This document shows, piece after piece, positions 32,006-44,452 of a DNA stretch of 64,000 bases. The DNA is from Sclerotiophoma versabilis (lineage: Eukaryota > Ascomycota > Dothideomycetes > Pleosporales > Didymellaceae): the NCBI GenBank assembly GCA_012274445.1, contig JAAROD010000058.1, forward strand, positions 868,001-932,000, given 5' to 3'. The translations under genes and the position numbers were made by a program. The notes beneath the pieces are model-generated. The model made no database searches, was not told the origin of the DNA, and saw only the letters and a program-made list of their open reading frames with translations. Within the stretch, counting starts at the first letter, position 1. Every line of letters starts with the position of its first letter.

Positions 32006-33998
32006 TCTCGCTTGCATTGGCATCTGAGGTGAGGTACTGAAGCCCATACCTGGTTGCATTGGGCTGACGCCATAAGCACCGGGATGATGTGGCTGCTGAA
32101 CCTGCAAGCCTTGGGCATACTCGTCGGTCATGTTACTTCCGACTGGTGAAACGCCGGGCAGCTGGTTCGGCGAGTTCCAGTTGCTGACGGTTGCGGGTGA
32201 CTTAGCTGGCGAGTCCTCCTCCTTCAACATGAGCTGCCTGGGTACCTGAACGGGTTGAGGTGCTGGCATCGCGTCGCCGTGCGGGGATGGCTTCTTTAGG
32301 TGAACGAGATGTTTCTCAAGCATGTGAAGCAAACCCTCTTTCGTGAACGGCTTAGGCAACACATCATTCATGCCGTGCTGAAAGTACATGGAGATATCGT
32401 CGCTTCTGATGTTCGATGTCATAGCGATGATTGGCGTAGTGTCGAACTGTCGGATCAAATGGCAAGCCGAAACACCATCAAGGTTTGGCATAATGATATC
32501 CATGAGCACCAGGTCGTACTTAGATCCGGCGTTCATCTTGTTGACAGCTTCCAGTCCATCAAGCTACAAATGTTAGTTGCGTGATCAAATTGTACGTTGT
32601 TAAGAAACTTACAGCACTGTCGATGGCACAATGGAAAGCATACAGGAATTTGCTTCCAATGCGACGGCACGTAGGATCATCTTCCACCAGCAAAATCTGC
32701 GGTGGGCGGATCCATCCAGGGTCTGCGAATTGGCCCTTCTTTCTGACCTCTACGGGCTTGTTCTCACTCGTCTCTGGCGCCTTAGGTGGCATTGCGTATG
32801 GGATGTTATTGATGTGCTCGCTGTACATTGGGTCGATACCATTGTTCTGGCCGACAGGATAGACCAGGTTGTCGAGGTTGTCGAGACGCATGGAGCCCGT
32901 TGACGTGGCCGAAGGTGGCCCACGACTCGTGGGTCTGGTGCCGCCACGTAATAGGTCCGGAGGCGGTGTGGTCAACGTGCCATTCATCCTCATGGTAATC
33001 TCATTCATATGCTCCAGGTTCCTTGGGTTCAACATAACATCGGCATTAGTTTCGCTCAGGAGCTTGGAGGCGTGCTGTAATGGCGAGGCTGGGTGATCGT
33101 CGTCGTTGGCTTGTGTCTGAGGCTCAGCGTTGCCATTCTGCCCTGCTGCGCCATTGAACAACAACTTGCTGTTCCGGCGTTGCTGAGAATCCACACCGTG
33201 TAAAAACGTCATTACGTTCTGCATGACGTGCTCATGGTTGACGACAGTTTTCTGGAGACCAATAACTTCCTGCAACAGCATCGAATGATGGATGCTGAGC
33301 TCGTTATAACGTTGCTCCAGGGTATGCAGTTGTGCCTGTGTTGCCATCAACTGTCCGCTGACCATATCCATCTGCTGCGAAGGCAGGCCAAGTTCATCAC
33401 CGTTCGCTTGGTTGGGCTTGCGCGGCGCGGGTGCTTTTCTACGGATATTGTCGAGAGCATCCTTGTTATTCATCTTAAAGTCAGGGTGCTTGAATTCCCA
33501 TGCCTGTAAAGTGTTAGCGTAGGGAACTGTCAGATATCTTTGAAGGGTTTACTAACGCCCGGGCCGTATTGCGATTGACCATTCTCCTCATTGTTATGTC
33601 GCACTTTGTGGAAATCGTATTTGTTCAGCTGGCGAACGAAACTAGCGAAGTTGCTGTGCTTGAAATGCTTGGGAAGGATGTGTTTTGTGAACTTTTCGTT
33701 CTACGCGACAGTTAGCATTTCCCCCCTATATCCACCTAGTCGCATAGACATACTTCAAGCACAACGAAACTATCACCATCGTTTCCCCATCTAACGACGC
33801 TTTCGTCACTAGGATTCTCTAGCATCCTTGTGCGCGTGTTAGTTTCTATTGGGCATGCTTATCCGATGTCAACGTACTTGTACAGCTTGCGAACCTGCAT
33901 AATCAATCAGTATATGGTACAGTAGAGTCTTGCGATTGCGAACATACGAAGTCGCTGGAGTTGCTGGAGCCGGAGCCGCCGGCATTGTTCGAGTCCAT
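31817..33998 (-). CDS. SKN7: HSF-type response regulator Skn7
   Basis: Exons in transcript order are 33948-33998, 33878-33894, 33754-33826, 33557-33700, 32613-33503 and 31817-32563; introns 49-53 nt; 640 aa. Skn7 is a nuclear phosphorelay output that receives phosphate through Ypd1 and drives oxidative-, osmotic- and wall-stress genes. Residues about 18-110 form an HSF DNA-binding domain (VRKLYKMLENP, FASFVRQLNKYDFHKV). A coiled coil follows (about 145-200), then a receiver domain beginning PQILLVEDDPTCRR, with the phosphoacceptor Asp in LVLMDIIMPNLDG at about residue 414 and a PKPFTKE Lys motif. The tail is Gln/Pro-rich with a 17-Gln run. The very short second exon (17 nt) is supported by the HSF domain. 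It is divergent from the peroxiredoxin gene. Confidence 0.97.
31955..32005 (-). repeat. polyglutamine (CAG/CAA) tract in SKN7
   Basis: Seventeen in-frame Gln codons, a mixture of CAG and CAA, lie in the C-terminal activation-type tail. Tract length is likely to vary between isolates. Confidence 0.95.
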
Positions 33999-35080
33999 AA
34001 TGGCTTGTGTTGCGCGCAGAGCGTTGCTCTTTTAAAATGCAGATATCTAATCAGAAGACGATTCCTCGACGAAACTTTTCCTCCTTTTGAAGAATGCAAG
34101 GGGACTTGCGCGTTGAGGCTTGGGGTGGTCAAATCCCCAATGCCTCGTATCAATGGTCGGTAGGGAGACTACAGATGGCGGCGATAATGTGGGCGGCGCG
34201 AGGCTCACGTTGGGTAAAGGAATATCTTCAAGGCCGGGGGATGTGCGACGGGCGTCCTGATGTCGTAATGCCGCAGCATGGGCGAGCCTGCAGTTAGGCG
34301 ATGGGGACAAAAGGTCGATGGGGGATCTGGACCTTTGAGTGTAAAAGACTTGACAGGCAGGGCTCGTGGCATCTCAGAGCGCTCTTTGACACTAGGAAAG
34401 GCCCTAAAGCAGGTTGGAAGTGCTAAACAGGAATGCGCGCCCCAGTGCCGCTAGCGCGCCAAGGGCAGTATTGACCAGGGATGCTTTCGCGCGATCTGAG
34501 GGCTTTGGGCATGGCACACCAACATTGACACCGAGAATGAGATGAAAGTAATCCACTGTAATGAGAGACCAGTCATTACATACCTCGGTACACAGTTGCG
34601 CTGGCAGACTACATAACGTACCCTTCTTTTCCTGTCTGGTTGCCTCTATCGGCCAAGCACTGTACCGTGGATGCGCGAATCCGAGCTTGGCTTGGGCTAT
34701 GACGATTCAGCCAGCGCCGCTGCGCGACGATCCGCATCAAAAGCAAAGGAGCTAGAATGCAGCCTGCATCGGCTTGTACACAAGAGAAGGCCTCCAACAT
34801 GCTCTCGCAAGGCTTGTTTGCTCCGCGGCGTCGCCGCAACCCCAGCTGCACGCTTCTAAATCTCTGTGCAGTTGTGAAATGCAAGAGCAAACTGCGTTGG
34901 GAGCCTTGCCTGTGAAGAGCTTGGGCCAATGAGATTGAGATCCACCCACTAAAAGACGTGGCTGGCTCACCTCCGGCTTTTCGGCCAATCCCACCTTGGA
35001 CAGGCTACAAGCTGCCACCAACGACATCGACACTTCGTACTGTACCAAACCCCAGTGACCAAGCTCCTATCTGAGACATC
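33999..35080. promoter_or_regulatory. SKN7-peroxiredoxin divergent intergenic region
   Basis: 1.08 kb with both upstream regions. Several short frames (34047-34310 minus, 34609-34929 minus) have no domain support. I did not identify a clear Skn7 or Yap1 site by eye. Confidence 0.45.
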
Positions 35081-36038
35081 ATGTTCGCCGCTCGTCAATT
35101 GTCCCTAGCGCGCCCTGTTGCTGGCCGCCGCCTCTTCCATGCAACTACCCCTACCTTCGTCAAAGTGGGAGACAAGCTTCCCAATGTCGAGCTTATGGAA
35201 AACTCCCCCGGCAACAAAGTCAACATCGCCGAAGAGTTGAAGAGTGGTAAAGGTCTCATCATTGGTAAGCTACTGAAACTTTCTCTAAAGGTTGTTGTGT
35301 CGTTAATGTCAAGTGCTAAACACTTGTACATAGGAGTCCCTGCAGCATATTCGCCTGCTTGCTCAGAGAACCACATCCCCGGATACATCAACTCAGCCAA
35401 ACTCAAAGATGCCGGAAAGGTCTTTGTTGTCTCTGTCAACGACAGCTTTGTGTAAGTGAGCTCGAGCAATTGCTTGTTTTGTGCAATTAGACTCATCACT
35501 CCCTTGACTGCTGAGACTGTCTCGAGCAGAAGTGCCGCCCGTTACCCTCAGTCTCATGCAAACCGTGACCAGCACATGCAGCATAAGACCTCATCGTGGC
35601 TCCTGTCGCATAACCATACTTGCATGTATCGCATCAGTTGTGTTACTGTTGCCTCGTATGCCGGAGAATAAGTTCTTATTACTGACTTTTTGCATAGGAT
35701 GAAGGCATGGGGAAAAACGCTGGACCCCACAGGTTCGAGCGGCGTAAGTCATTTGGATACCCCCCTCCAGCTTCTGCAGCAGTGTGCTCATGTTCTTAGA
35801 TTCGCTTCCTCGCAGACCCTAGCTTGGCATTCACTAAGAGTCTCGACCTCTCATTCGACGCTGCCTCCATCTTTGGTGGCGACCGCTCCAAGCGCTATGC
35901 CCTCGTTATTGAGGATGGCGCTGTAAAGGAGGCGCATGTTGAGTCAGATAACACTGGATTGAATGGTATGTTGGGCTCTTCCTTCGCAGATTCTCCGCTG
36001 ATCAGGCAACAGTCTCTGCTGCAGACAAAGTTTTGTGA
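35081..36038 (+). CDS. mitochondrial PRX5-type peroxiredoxin (179 aa)
   Basis: Exons are 35081-35264, 35334-35451, 35698-35743, 35800-35965 and 36013-36038; introns 69, 246, 56 and 47 nt. It reduces hydrogen peroxide and alkyl peroxides with a thiol donor. The first about 20 residues (MFAARQLSLARPVAGRRLFHATT) are an Arg-rich, acid-free mitochondrial presequence. The redoxin domain begins VKVGDKLPNVEL. The peroxidatic centre is GVPAAYSPACSENHIPGY with Cys71; the usual Thr of PxxxTxxC is Ser, which many members use. VSVND, FLADPS and RYALVIEDG are family blocks, and the final exon encodes VSAADKVL before the stop. Intron 2 is unusually long for this window. Its neighbour across the promoter is SKN7, a known class of peroxidase-gene regulator. 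Confidence 0.95.
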
Positions 36039-36860
36039 TCGGTCCCCTGTACTGCCTGGTTGTATCAACAAGGTATCGATATGGCGACTCAGGTGTTCGA
36101 TATTGAGGCTATTACCCTACTGCAGACAGCTGAACTATGACAAAACTCCTTTCGAAACAATTGCCCTTTTCGCTCCACACTAGGTCGGAGTCAATGTCCT
36201 TCCGTTTCTGCTTAATAGCTGCATTAATTGCTCTTACTAAGATCTTTGAGCCTCTGTCCGTAGCGATAGTATCTACAGTGACTATAAATCTCATCCAGCC
36301 TTTCAAACCATCGGACTATCCTCAGGCCTTTCGACATTGTTAATGGGCGAACTGTGTGGTTGAGCCAATCAACGCGGCAATAAGGGATTACAGTTAAATT
36401 GGCATATACGGACGAGTCCCTTGATGAACAAAGGATCTTCTCAGCTGCACCCGAGCCGTCGCCTGGCCTTCAAGTCTTTTGGCTGCAGTACATTCGCTTG
36501 GATCACAAGACACGCAACGAGATTCTGTAGCCTTTTATATGCTGCGGTTCATTCCACAAACCCTGATCAACTGCCCACGACAATGATGCTAACCCTCGAT
36601 GATACACAGCAGCCAGGGGCTACAAAAGCAGCACTTTACCTTGGCAAGTCTCTTCAAGTATAGCTAAATACCTCATATCCTGTCAAAACAACGAACGTCA
36701 TATTGCTCCAGAACTGTAGTCGCCCATAACATCAATCTGTCTCCAGTGTCACCAAGAGGGATGTCGATACATCAGAGGAGCTTTTCCCCTCACCAACCGG
36801 GGTGCAAATTGAGTAAGTTGTCACCAGGTCTGAACGACTAAGAAATGGGTGCAACACCCC
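36039..36860. other. convergent spacer, 0.8 kb
   Basis: Between the peroxiredoxin stop and the formamidase stop. No supported gene; the frame at 36421-36663 plus shows nothing recognisable. Confidence 0.45.
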
Positions 36861-38488
36861 CTACTTGCTCGCAAACGCACAGGTACCCATATCCCGCTTC
36901 TCAGCCGGGATGTGCGGCGAAATATCGAAGTCAAAGATGTCCATTGGCAGACCCATAGTCGTACACGAGTTTGGAATGTCAACGATACCCGCGACGTGGC
37001 CCTGGACCGGAGCGCAAGACAGCAAGAGGTAAATCTGGTAGTCGTTGTAACCTGAAGTCAAAATCAGCCTCCTGGGTAGAGAAGATCCGAAACTGAAAGG
37101 AGAAAGAAAGGCATCAACTCACCATATCGCCTCAGATACTCGATGACCCTCAAACTCGTCTGTCGATAAGCTACAGTCGTATCGAGGTAGTGCTGCTTCC
37201 CGTGCTCATCAACTGAGAAGCCTTCGAAGTAGATATACCTGCCCGGTCCAAACTGTGGCTCCACAGGCCCCGGGATATAGATCGGGCTCTTCATATCCAA
37301 TTGCTTCACGCCACCCTTCATGACGGAGAACTTAATCGTAATAACACCCGCCATCTCGATCGCACCACAGAACGAAATTTCTCCTACATATGTGTTAGTT
37401 TCATTCGACCTAGACACACCGGTCATTCTCACCATCTCCCTGTGAAAAGTGTAAATCCCCAACACTGAATTTCGCGCCCTTGACATGGACGGGAAGGAAC
37501 ACCTTCGACCCGCGACTCAAATTCTTGATATCGCAGTTCCCTCCATGTTCCGGACGTCCGGGAATAGTTCGAGCGCCCTCTTTTCCGACCTTCTCCTTTA
37601 ACTGTGTATCAGCAGAGCCGGCGTGCACGTTCTTGGGTTGTGGGGGCTCGGCGACGACGCGGCTGTGCGTGTGCGCGCAGGCTTCGATTAGCTCGCCCTC
37701 ACGCTTGTTCCAGGTCGCGAGAACCTCAGCGGAGGGCGCGCAGCCTAGAATCCCCGGGTGAATCAATCCGGCGAAGCGGACGCCGGGGATGTGACGCGAC
37801 GAGCAGAAGATGCCTTCAAAGTCCCAGATGGCTTTTGCGCTAGGGTAATGTCAGTAAAGTTTCAAGGCGAATGAAATTCTTTCTTCAGGATCTGGTGCTG
37901 ATTTATGGAGGAAGGACCTAAGCAGGAGATGTTCTGTGCATAGTGTCACGCAATGAGGAAAGGGGAATATCTCACGGCTCGGGGTAGATCTCATCCAAAA
38001 AGCCACCGCCATTGTCCTTTGAAAAGACCCCAGTGAAACCCCAAGGCTGCTCATCTAAGGGTTGAACATCCTGAATCTCCAACACTAGAACGTCGCCCGG
38101 CTCTGCCGTCTCGATATCAAAAGGACCAGTCAGGTAGTGGATCTTGGTGAGGTCGACATCGCGCATATCATCAGCACTGTCATTGTTGCCAATCTGTCCG
38201 CCTGTCCAGTCCACGCATTCTATCTTGACAACTTCGTTGTTCTTGATGGTTCCTACTGAAGGAACTAAGCGGTATTATATAGGATATCGGTAAAGGGTGA
38301 AGGGGAAGGCTTACTATCGGGATGCCAACGGTTCTGGAAAGCCATTAGTATTTATTTAAAGAAGAACATGCGAGACGGTAGATCTATCAGAAGTATGTAT
38401 GGAAGTTTCGTACATGGAGAACATTTTGCTCAGCTGCTGGCTTATTGAGGTCAACCTTCGCAGCGTATCTAAGACCTTCTTTACCCAT
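36861..38488 (-). CDS. formamidase/acetamidase (FmdA/AmdA family, 413 aa)
   Basis: Exons in transcript order are 38414-38488, 38315-38333, 37976-38264, 37433-37839, 37123-37383 and 36861-37051; introns 49-136 nt. It hydrolyses formamide (or short amides) to ammonia plus the acid, giving nitrogen from amides and from cyanide breakdown. Family blocks are in order: NRWHPD, ECVDWTGGQIGNNDSADD, HYLTGPFDIE, GDVLVLEIQDV, HPGILGCAPS, RPEHGGNCDIKNLS, GSKVFLPV, GDLHFSQGDGEISFCGAIE and the C-terminal SCAPVQGHVAGIVDIPN. Length agrees with fungal formamidases (about 410 aa). Exon 2 is only 19 nt but supplies the invariant RWHPD. It is probably cytosolic and nitrogen-regulated by family; no GATA-factor site was verified. 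Confidence 0.95.
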
Positions 38489-39044
38489 GTTAGAAATTCC
38501 AGAAGCTCAGTAGGCAGATTTCAGGACTGAAAAGGGATCAATTGGGACAATGAGAGAGCGATAATATCGAAATCACGCGTTCAGATAAAGTAGAGGGGTA
38601 CTACGGTTATAACGACGAGGGACGCGGGGTACATTTGTCAATTGCTATCTCATTCAGGTCCACTCTAGCATCCATTCGAGGAGACAGCGGCCGAACCTGA
38701 GCGGCGTAGCTGCTCTATGTACAAGGAGCTTGATAAGCTTGGTGATAGCTGATAGGGAGTGTTTACGTATCGTTGGATACAACAGCTGTATAGAGCTACT
38801 GTTTTGGGAGAAGAGCTTGCCCCGCCGACTCCACTGCGGGGTCAAGTTACACCTTTACAGTTCTCATGCCATCATCATGCAGCGAACCTAACGGTTCGAT
38901 AGCTGGTACGCTTGTCAAAGCGACGCCGCTATGCTTGGTACGTAATTCGGTCACCACATCTTCGTGATTGGGTATAGATGTTGCTGGCTCATTTTAGCGC
39001 ACTCTCAGTACCCGATAGCTTCCTTTTGGTAAAGGAAATCACGT
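38489..39044. other. spacer, 0.56 kb
   Basis: Formamidase promoter side and the 3' side of the UsgS gene. No gene was seen. Confidence 0.5.
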
Positions 39045-40493
39045 CTAACTGAAAGTTTTCCGTGGTGTTTGACGAACATCGGACTTGAGACCGGGCTTGT
39101 GCATGTTGATATTATAAGCATCCATGTGCTGCCATGGCAACTCCAGGAACTCATGCTTGTTCTTCCAGCGAAGTGAATCTTCCTTGAACTTCTCAGCTTC
39201 GTTTGGCGGCAGGGGGGGTTCAGTGATCTTGGTGATAAGGTATGCTGTCGATGCCTCGGCCAAGCCATAGATCAGGACACCAACAAGGGGGATCTTGACG
39301 AACACGTAGAAGCCGAGTCCGAAGCCGAAAAGGACACCAGCACGGTCCTTGAACCACAGCTTCTTTTGCTCCTTGTTATAGCGAACGCGCGCAAAGTATG
39401 GCTCGAGCTAGAAAGACAGTTAGTGCTGCTATGAAGTTGTTGGGCAGCATGACATACCAGTTCACGCATAAGCGTACGGGAAGAGAAGTAGGCCTGAAGG
39501 AAAGAGACCAGATATCGTCGTGGTAACAGCAGAGAGCCTGCGAAGATGGCAACTGCAGGCTGGGGCCCTACTGCCTTATTGAAGGTGTAGAAACTGGCAG
39601 CAGGCAGGACAAACTTGCCCACGTACGGTAAATATGACAACGCCAACACAGCCAACGAGATCCCAGCCTTTCGACCCTGCTTGACAGCCATCAAGATCAC
39701 AGTATCCTTTATAGATTTCTTCTTCTCATTCTGGTCCCTCGGCGCGTGAGTGGGGTATTGTTCGAGGTTCTGGGCGTACATCGCACGAAGGTTGTGTGGG
39801 TCTTCGGACTTGTGCTTTTGCACATAGGTGTGATCGACCCAGTGAAGGGAGTCCATGAACCTGATCAAATTGTGAGTATTGTAAATCATGTTACAAATGG
39901 GGCGTTACTCACATTCGGTCGAGGGTGGGTGTAATGTAGCGCATCATGGTCATGAAAAAGAAGGGCACCTGGAGAACGGTGTGCTCAAGGAAATGCAGCC
40001 CATCCACTACACTTTCGTCCCAGGTGACATTGCTCATGTCCACAAACAACGATATGATCCATAGTAGTATTCTGACACCAACGACCTAAAGAAGCTTTGT
40101 CAGTGATGGTGGCTAGTGAATAGACTCAGCAAAGGTAGTGAGAGAGTTTGTCGTTAAGACCCCTCTTGACGCGTTGGAAGGGCGATACAGAGAGTCTCTC
40201 TAGCTTCTGAACGGACAAGCTCTTGGCTGTAACCGTGCCCATCTGGGTTCTCAAAACGTGGGCTACACATACAGGTATCGACACCAGGATTCGAATAGCA
40301 ACGCCGGCAGCTACAGCTAGTGCTGCTTGACGGTAGTGGTCTGACGTGAAGAGACCCGGATTTTGGAGTGCGCGGTTCACTGTGAGCACATGTCAATATT
40401 GCTGGCAAAGCAACTGCCTGTGAGCGTTTCACTACCTCCAACTAGCGTCAATTGAGCGCCACGCAAGATGGCATTAGGGTCGAAGTTCGACAT
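39045..40493 (-). CDS. UsgS-like EI24-domain membrane protein (367 aa)
   Basis: Exons in transcript order are 40436-40493, 40273-40379, 39913-40085, 39458-39860 and 39045-39407; introns 56, 187, 52 and 50 nt. The N-terminus MSNFDPNAILRGAQLTLVG and the segment NRALQNPGLFTSDHYRQA match the fungal transmembrane proteins annotated UsgS, related to the EI24/Rrt8 group. Hydrophobic segments occur at about 40-75, 95-110, 165-220 and near 280-300. A soluble hinge carries MDSLHWVDHTYVQKHKSED, and the last exon has GFGLGFYVFVKIPLVGVLIYG. The molecular role is not established; family members sit in the ER, lipid-droplet or plasma membranes and have been linked to growth. Intron 2 is long and contains a misleading open frame. 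Confidence 0.88.
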
Positions 40494-40991
40494 GCTTGGC
40501 TGATGTTAGGTCTCAGCGAGTTGATGTTGCTGGTGAGGACAGCAAACCCGTTCTGAAGGCACAGCATGCGAACCTGTGGAGCAGCGACGCAATGACGTAC
40601 CCGCGGCTTCCGCACATGCATCGGTCAGGGTCCGCGCGTACTACGGTAGAGCTACGGGTCTGCATTTTGACGGTTGGCCTAGAAACGTTCGGCACATTAT
40701 TTGTGCACGTCTACAACTGCAAGGTGCTGACTCAAAGGTGCTCGCCTGTGTGGACCCCATAGTTTCTGTGATTGACATCTGAAGCGCTGTGGATCCCGTG
40801 AAACTCGTGCCTCGCGCCAAGTGTTCGAGCAAGGCACGCCAGATCTCAGCCTCCACATAACGATTCAACGGCCGACAACACAGGATAGCACGACAGGACG
40901 ACACGCACGACGACTGCAACGCCGTTTGTGCTCTGCGAACGACACGTAGCACGATACGCCCATACTCGAAATGCATGCATGAGCAACTACC
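40494..40991. other. divergent spacer, 0.5 kb
   Basis: Upstream DNA shared by UsgS (minus) and INP1 (plus). The open frames here (40641-41048 minus and others) look like chance frames. No RNA gene was seen. Confidence 0.45.
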
Positions 40992-42791
40992 ATGTCCTCC
41001 CCGCTGGCTCCCTCGAGAACTCCAGAACACGCGCCGCCCCCACTGCACAATGGACGCCGCTCGTTTACAGTACCTGCTCGACTGAGAAGTAGTCCAGCAC
41101 CGGCCTCAGCTTCAACATTTAGTGCGGATGGTATAGAAACGCTGGTCGTCTGCCCGCATTCGAGGATCGTCTCCTTTACAGCTGCGAGCGGCTCGACTGC
41201 CAGCGGTGGAGACCATATCGCCTGGAGAACACCTGCTGAGCGTACACTTGCCGTTGGTATGTTGTGTATGTCACGTTGAGTGTCAGCTCAAGTAACACAA
41301 GTCATAGGTGTCCTACGCATATACCGCGTGACAACATCCAATGTGTCCTTCCTTAACTCCGGCAACCTCCTGCACACCATCTTCCCTCGATCACAATGCT
41401 GGTGTGTCGACGGGCAATCGATCTTCGTACTCAGAATCAGGCAGGATTCCTACTATCGGATCGAACTGCCTTTCGAAACAGATGGGGACAAGGCCAAAAT
41501 TGAACACTTTAAGTCGGTGCTAAGTCAGGTTCTGCATTACGAAAAGACTCAGTGTCCGTTCACACGAAGCTTCGAAGTTGATCTACCTGAACGCCCAAAA
41601 ACCCCACCGCGCAAACGCCCTGTGCGAAAACCAACACAAAAAGCAAAGAAGTGGACGTTCGACAAGACATGGATGCCGGAGGACGGGCCACGACCTTCTA
41701 CGCCCGTACTGGAAGGCTCTGATTCGGCTAATACATCTTCGTACGAAGAAGACGACCGGTCCAGCATTCACACTGATACCAGCGACGTACCTGTGCCCGA
41801 AACACCCGGAACTGTGTTTGAGAATACACCGTCCCCTAAAGTAGTACGAAGACTTTCAGTAGCAGAGCGCGCGCAGATCTTTGAAAGTCCACGATCGATC
41901 ACAGCGCCGATTAGCACATCAAGGAACAGGTCAGCGTCATCAGCATCATCGATGGGCTGCATCCCTGAGATGTCGAAAGAGGAAGAGAAAGAGAAGGAGA
42001 AGGAGGTCGGTGCTAAGCCAGCGATACTAGAACGCAAAACATCCGCGGACGCTGCCAGCCTCTTGTCAAGCACAGATTCGTTCTATTCGCTGCACACAGC
42101 TCGCCGAAGCCCTTCACCACCTTTCCTAGATGCTGAAGCTGAAATCCTCAGCCCTTGGGCAGACAGCCTACCAAAGTATGACGATACGAGGGGTCGAACC
42201 AGGCATCGTCGTGACATTTCAGAACTTACCGTACGAGCTACGTCTGCAGATCATGTCGATAAACCTGCTGCTGTGACACCTATTGTACCACTCCAGCCGA
42301 TTACAACACCGTCGATCGATGTACGCCCCTCATCTGCACCTCACACCCCTCCACTCGTGAGTGATTCCGATGAAGACAGCTTTGGTCATCCCTCGCTGGA
42401 TGTGCCTACTCCACCGGACATGATTCGCATGAGGAAGCTTACGGGCGCTTCACCGCGACGAGCTTTTTCTCCAATGCCACAGCCGCAGAACTTGTGCTTT
42501 CCTACCAGGCACAAACCAGATCAGAAGTTTACGACTGCTCTGGTCCGCAAGACTTGCGAGATTGTTCTTGGACCACCGCAGCATCTTGTATCGCTTATGC
42601 TGCGCATAGCAGCGAGCATCTCCAACGGCTTCGGCTTTTCTACTTACCGTGTTCGAAGTACTAAAAGCATACCAGGCTCTTGGGAGTCCAGCGGTGAAGA
42701 GGACGAATGGGAGGAAGATGACTTCGGCATTCCCCTCAGCAACTTGGGGGAGCCGGCACGCAGGACAGGATATCCTGGTGAGCTGGACTAA
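40992..42791 (+). CDS. INP1: peroxisome inheritance protein Inp1 (582 aa)
   Basis: Exons are 40992-41256 and 41308-42791; the intron is 51 nt. Inp1 tethers peroxisomes to the cell cortex so that part of the population stays in the mother or subapical cell. The conserved PH-like region spans the splice: IETLVVCPHSRIVSF, then GVLRIYRVTTSNVSFLNSG, TIFPRSQCWCVDG, SIFVLRIRQDSYYRIELP. The remaining about 400 residues are Ser/Pro-rich and probably disordered, with KTPPRKRPVRKP and SPRRAFSP-type phosphosite-like clusters and a short Glu/Lys stretch near 235. A more ordered segment recurs near the end (TTALVRKTCEIVLGPPQHLVSLMLRIA). The start ATG is in good context (CTACCATGT). Confidence 0.9.
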
Positions 42792-43864
42792 TTTCTACGC
42801 ATGACTACTTGCATACTGTACGGACGATACCAGGCGTTTTGCATATATTCTATCAGCATTTACATGGTTGGGCGACATTAATTGGTTCTGGTTTAACTGC
42901 ATATGTATGATCTTTACAGTTACGGAAAGCTACATGATTGTAATGTCACAACATACGTGAGGCGGTTGGATTACTGGCTGAGTGTGAAGTAACATTGACT
43001 GCAACCAGCTGAACGTGCGAATGAATGATGTAAGAATCCTTTAGACGCCATCTTCTCTCATAACGATCACCAGGGCCGGAGCACAGTCGACCTTAGAGGC
43101 AGAGCTGATGCTCCAGCAGTTTGACTCTTGCACACGTACCCCACCACCGCGGACGCTTAAGCGCGAGTCAATGGTTACGATGGACGGCAGAATAAAGCCG
43201 TGGCGACAATGACGAACATCATCAAGCTAACTCTTGCCGGTATCCGCGATCTCCTTGTGTTTGTTGGGCAGTTCTTCGTGAATGCCAAACGTTCTGCATA
43301 TTCTTTCGGGAAGAAGCCGTCGGCTCCGACTCTGTGGGTGGTCTGCATCTGCGCTCCTCTACACCGACACGAACGCTCACTCAGCTTCAGCCATAAGCAT
43401 CCGACGCCAAATCGTGGTCATACGTTGCCAAAATCCGCAAGTTTGCTCATGTGGACGAATCTTGATGTTGTTGATCCAGACCCTGATGAGCGGCTTGTGA
43501 CGCAGGGCATGATGCCAGCCACTGCCAAGCTTACCACGCTTTTCGTCCCAGCCAACTTTTTAACTGACAACCAACTTGATTATGGCGCCCAATGAGACCC
43601 GCATCTCCTCCACTTGGAACGTTCAGCAGCTGCATGGTGAGCAAACAGGTCCACTGACATGTTTGCATGTGGGAAGTTGCAGTTGTCGGTGGCAGGCGAC
43701 CCAACCCGCCTCTTTGTTTAATAGCCCACGATGCGCCCACGCGTGGAGGTTTGTCTGAGCTTTCTTTTGATACTGTTCTACATGCTACACAATCAACACG
43801 ACTATATGATCGTCTGCTAGTGCCAGTTCCGAACTCCAAAAAGAGCACAGGAATTTGGGATACC
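42792..43864. other. spacer, 1.07 kb, with one doubtful small ORF
   Basis: A plus-strand frame from an ATG at 43209 begins MTNIIKLTLAGIRDLLVFVGQ, a plausible amphipathic or membrane helix, and runs to 43595. After about 40 residues it loses coding character, so a spliced small protein or an upstream exon of the next gene is possible but unproven. Nothing else was recognised. Confidence 0.35.
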
Positions 43865-44452
43865 ATGGACATGAGCATAGGCATCAGAACAGTGTTCCGG
43901 GCGCCAACAAATTACTACTACGACAAACCACTTCCAACATTACCACGTGGTGATGCTTTCGACATCGAGATGGAACTTGTGCCCAAGCCGCTCTTCAGCA
44001 GACCAACAGTGCTGCCTCCAACGCGGGCAGCTTATGCAGTCGTGGAACCACAATCGCCGATCTACATACCTTCCATCTCATCAGCAAGCATGTCACGAAC
44101 GCCTTCTCTTCGGTCATCACGGCGCAGCATATCCTCATCCATCTCGTCAATGTCGATACCCTTGAGCTCGGCGCCAACGTCACCGTACTCCCAGAGGCGT
44201 TCGCTCGAGCTGACATGCACTTCTCCTTCGGCCGTGTGGTACACGCCTATCTCCACACCAGAACCTCAGCCACGACGACCGCTGAGAAGGAAAGTGAGTC
44301 CGACGCATGACACCCTGAGGAATCTGAGAGCAAAGGAGTCGGATGCGTGTCTGCAGAGGATCTATGACGAGCAAGTGTCCGCCTACCTGAGCGGCACCCT
44401 GTTTCCAAGAGCGAGGATGAAATCAGACATGGATGTAGTGGAAGAGCATTGA
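43865..44452 (+). CDS. Ser-rich hypothetical protein (195 aa)
   Basis: The frame is open from further upstream, but the first convincing ATG is at 43865 (ACCATGGAC, very good context). The protein starts MDMSIGIRTVFRAPTNYYYDKPLPTLPRGD. It has a central Ser/Arg-rich part with SRTPSLRSSRRS-like phosphosite clusters, and ends with an ordered, charged helix (NLRAKESDACLQRIYDEQVSAYLSGTLF). The PLPTLP segment resembles a short SH3-binding peptide. I do not recognise the family; the C-terminal helix suggests a conserved fungal protein. A 5' intron ending near 43850 is possible. Confidence 0.55.
   Translation: MDMSIGIRTVFRAPTNYYYDKPLPTLPRGDAFDIEMELVPKPLFSRPTVLPPTRAAYAVVEPQSPIYIPSISSASMSRTPSLRSSRRSISSSISSMSIPLSSAPTSPYSQRRSLELTCTSPSAVWYTPISTPEPQPRRPLRRKVSPTHDTLRNLRAKESDACLQRIYDEQVSAYLSGTLFPRARMKSDMDVVEEH

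Noticed and set aside
40126..40389. 87-aa minus-strand frame with hydrophobic start
   Set aside because: Its first half is UsgS exon 2 and the rest is the 187-nt intron 2; the frame diverges from the family there.
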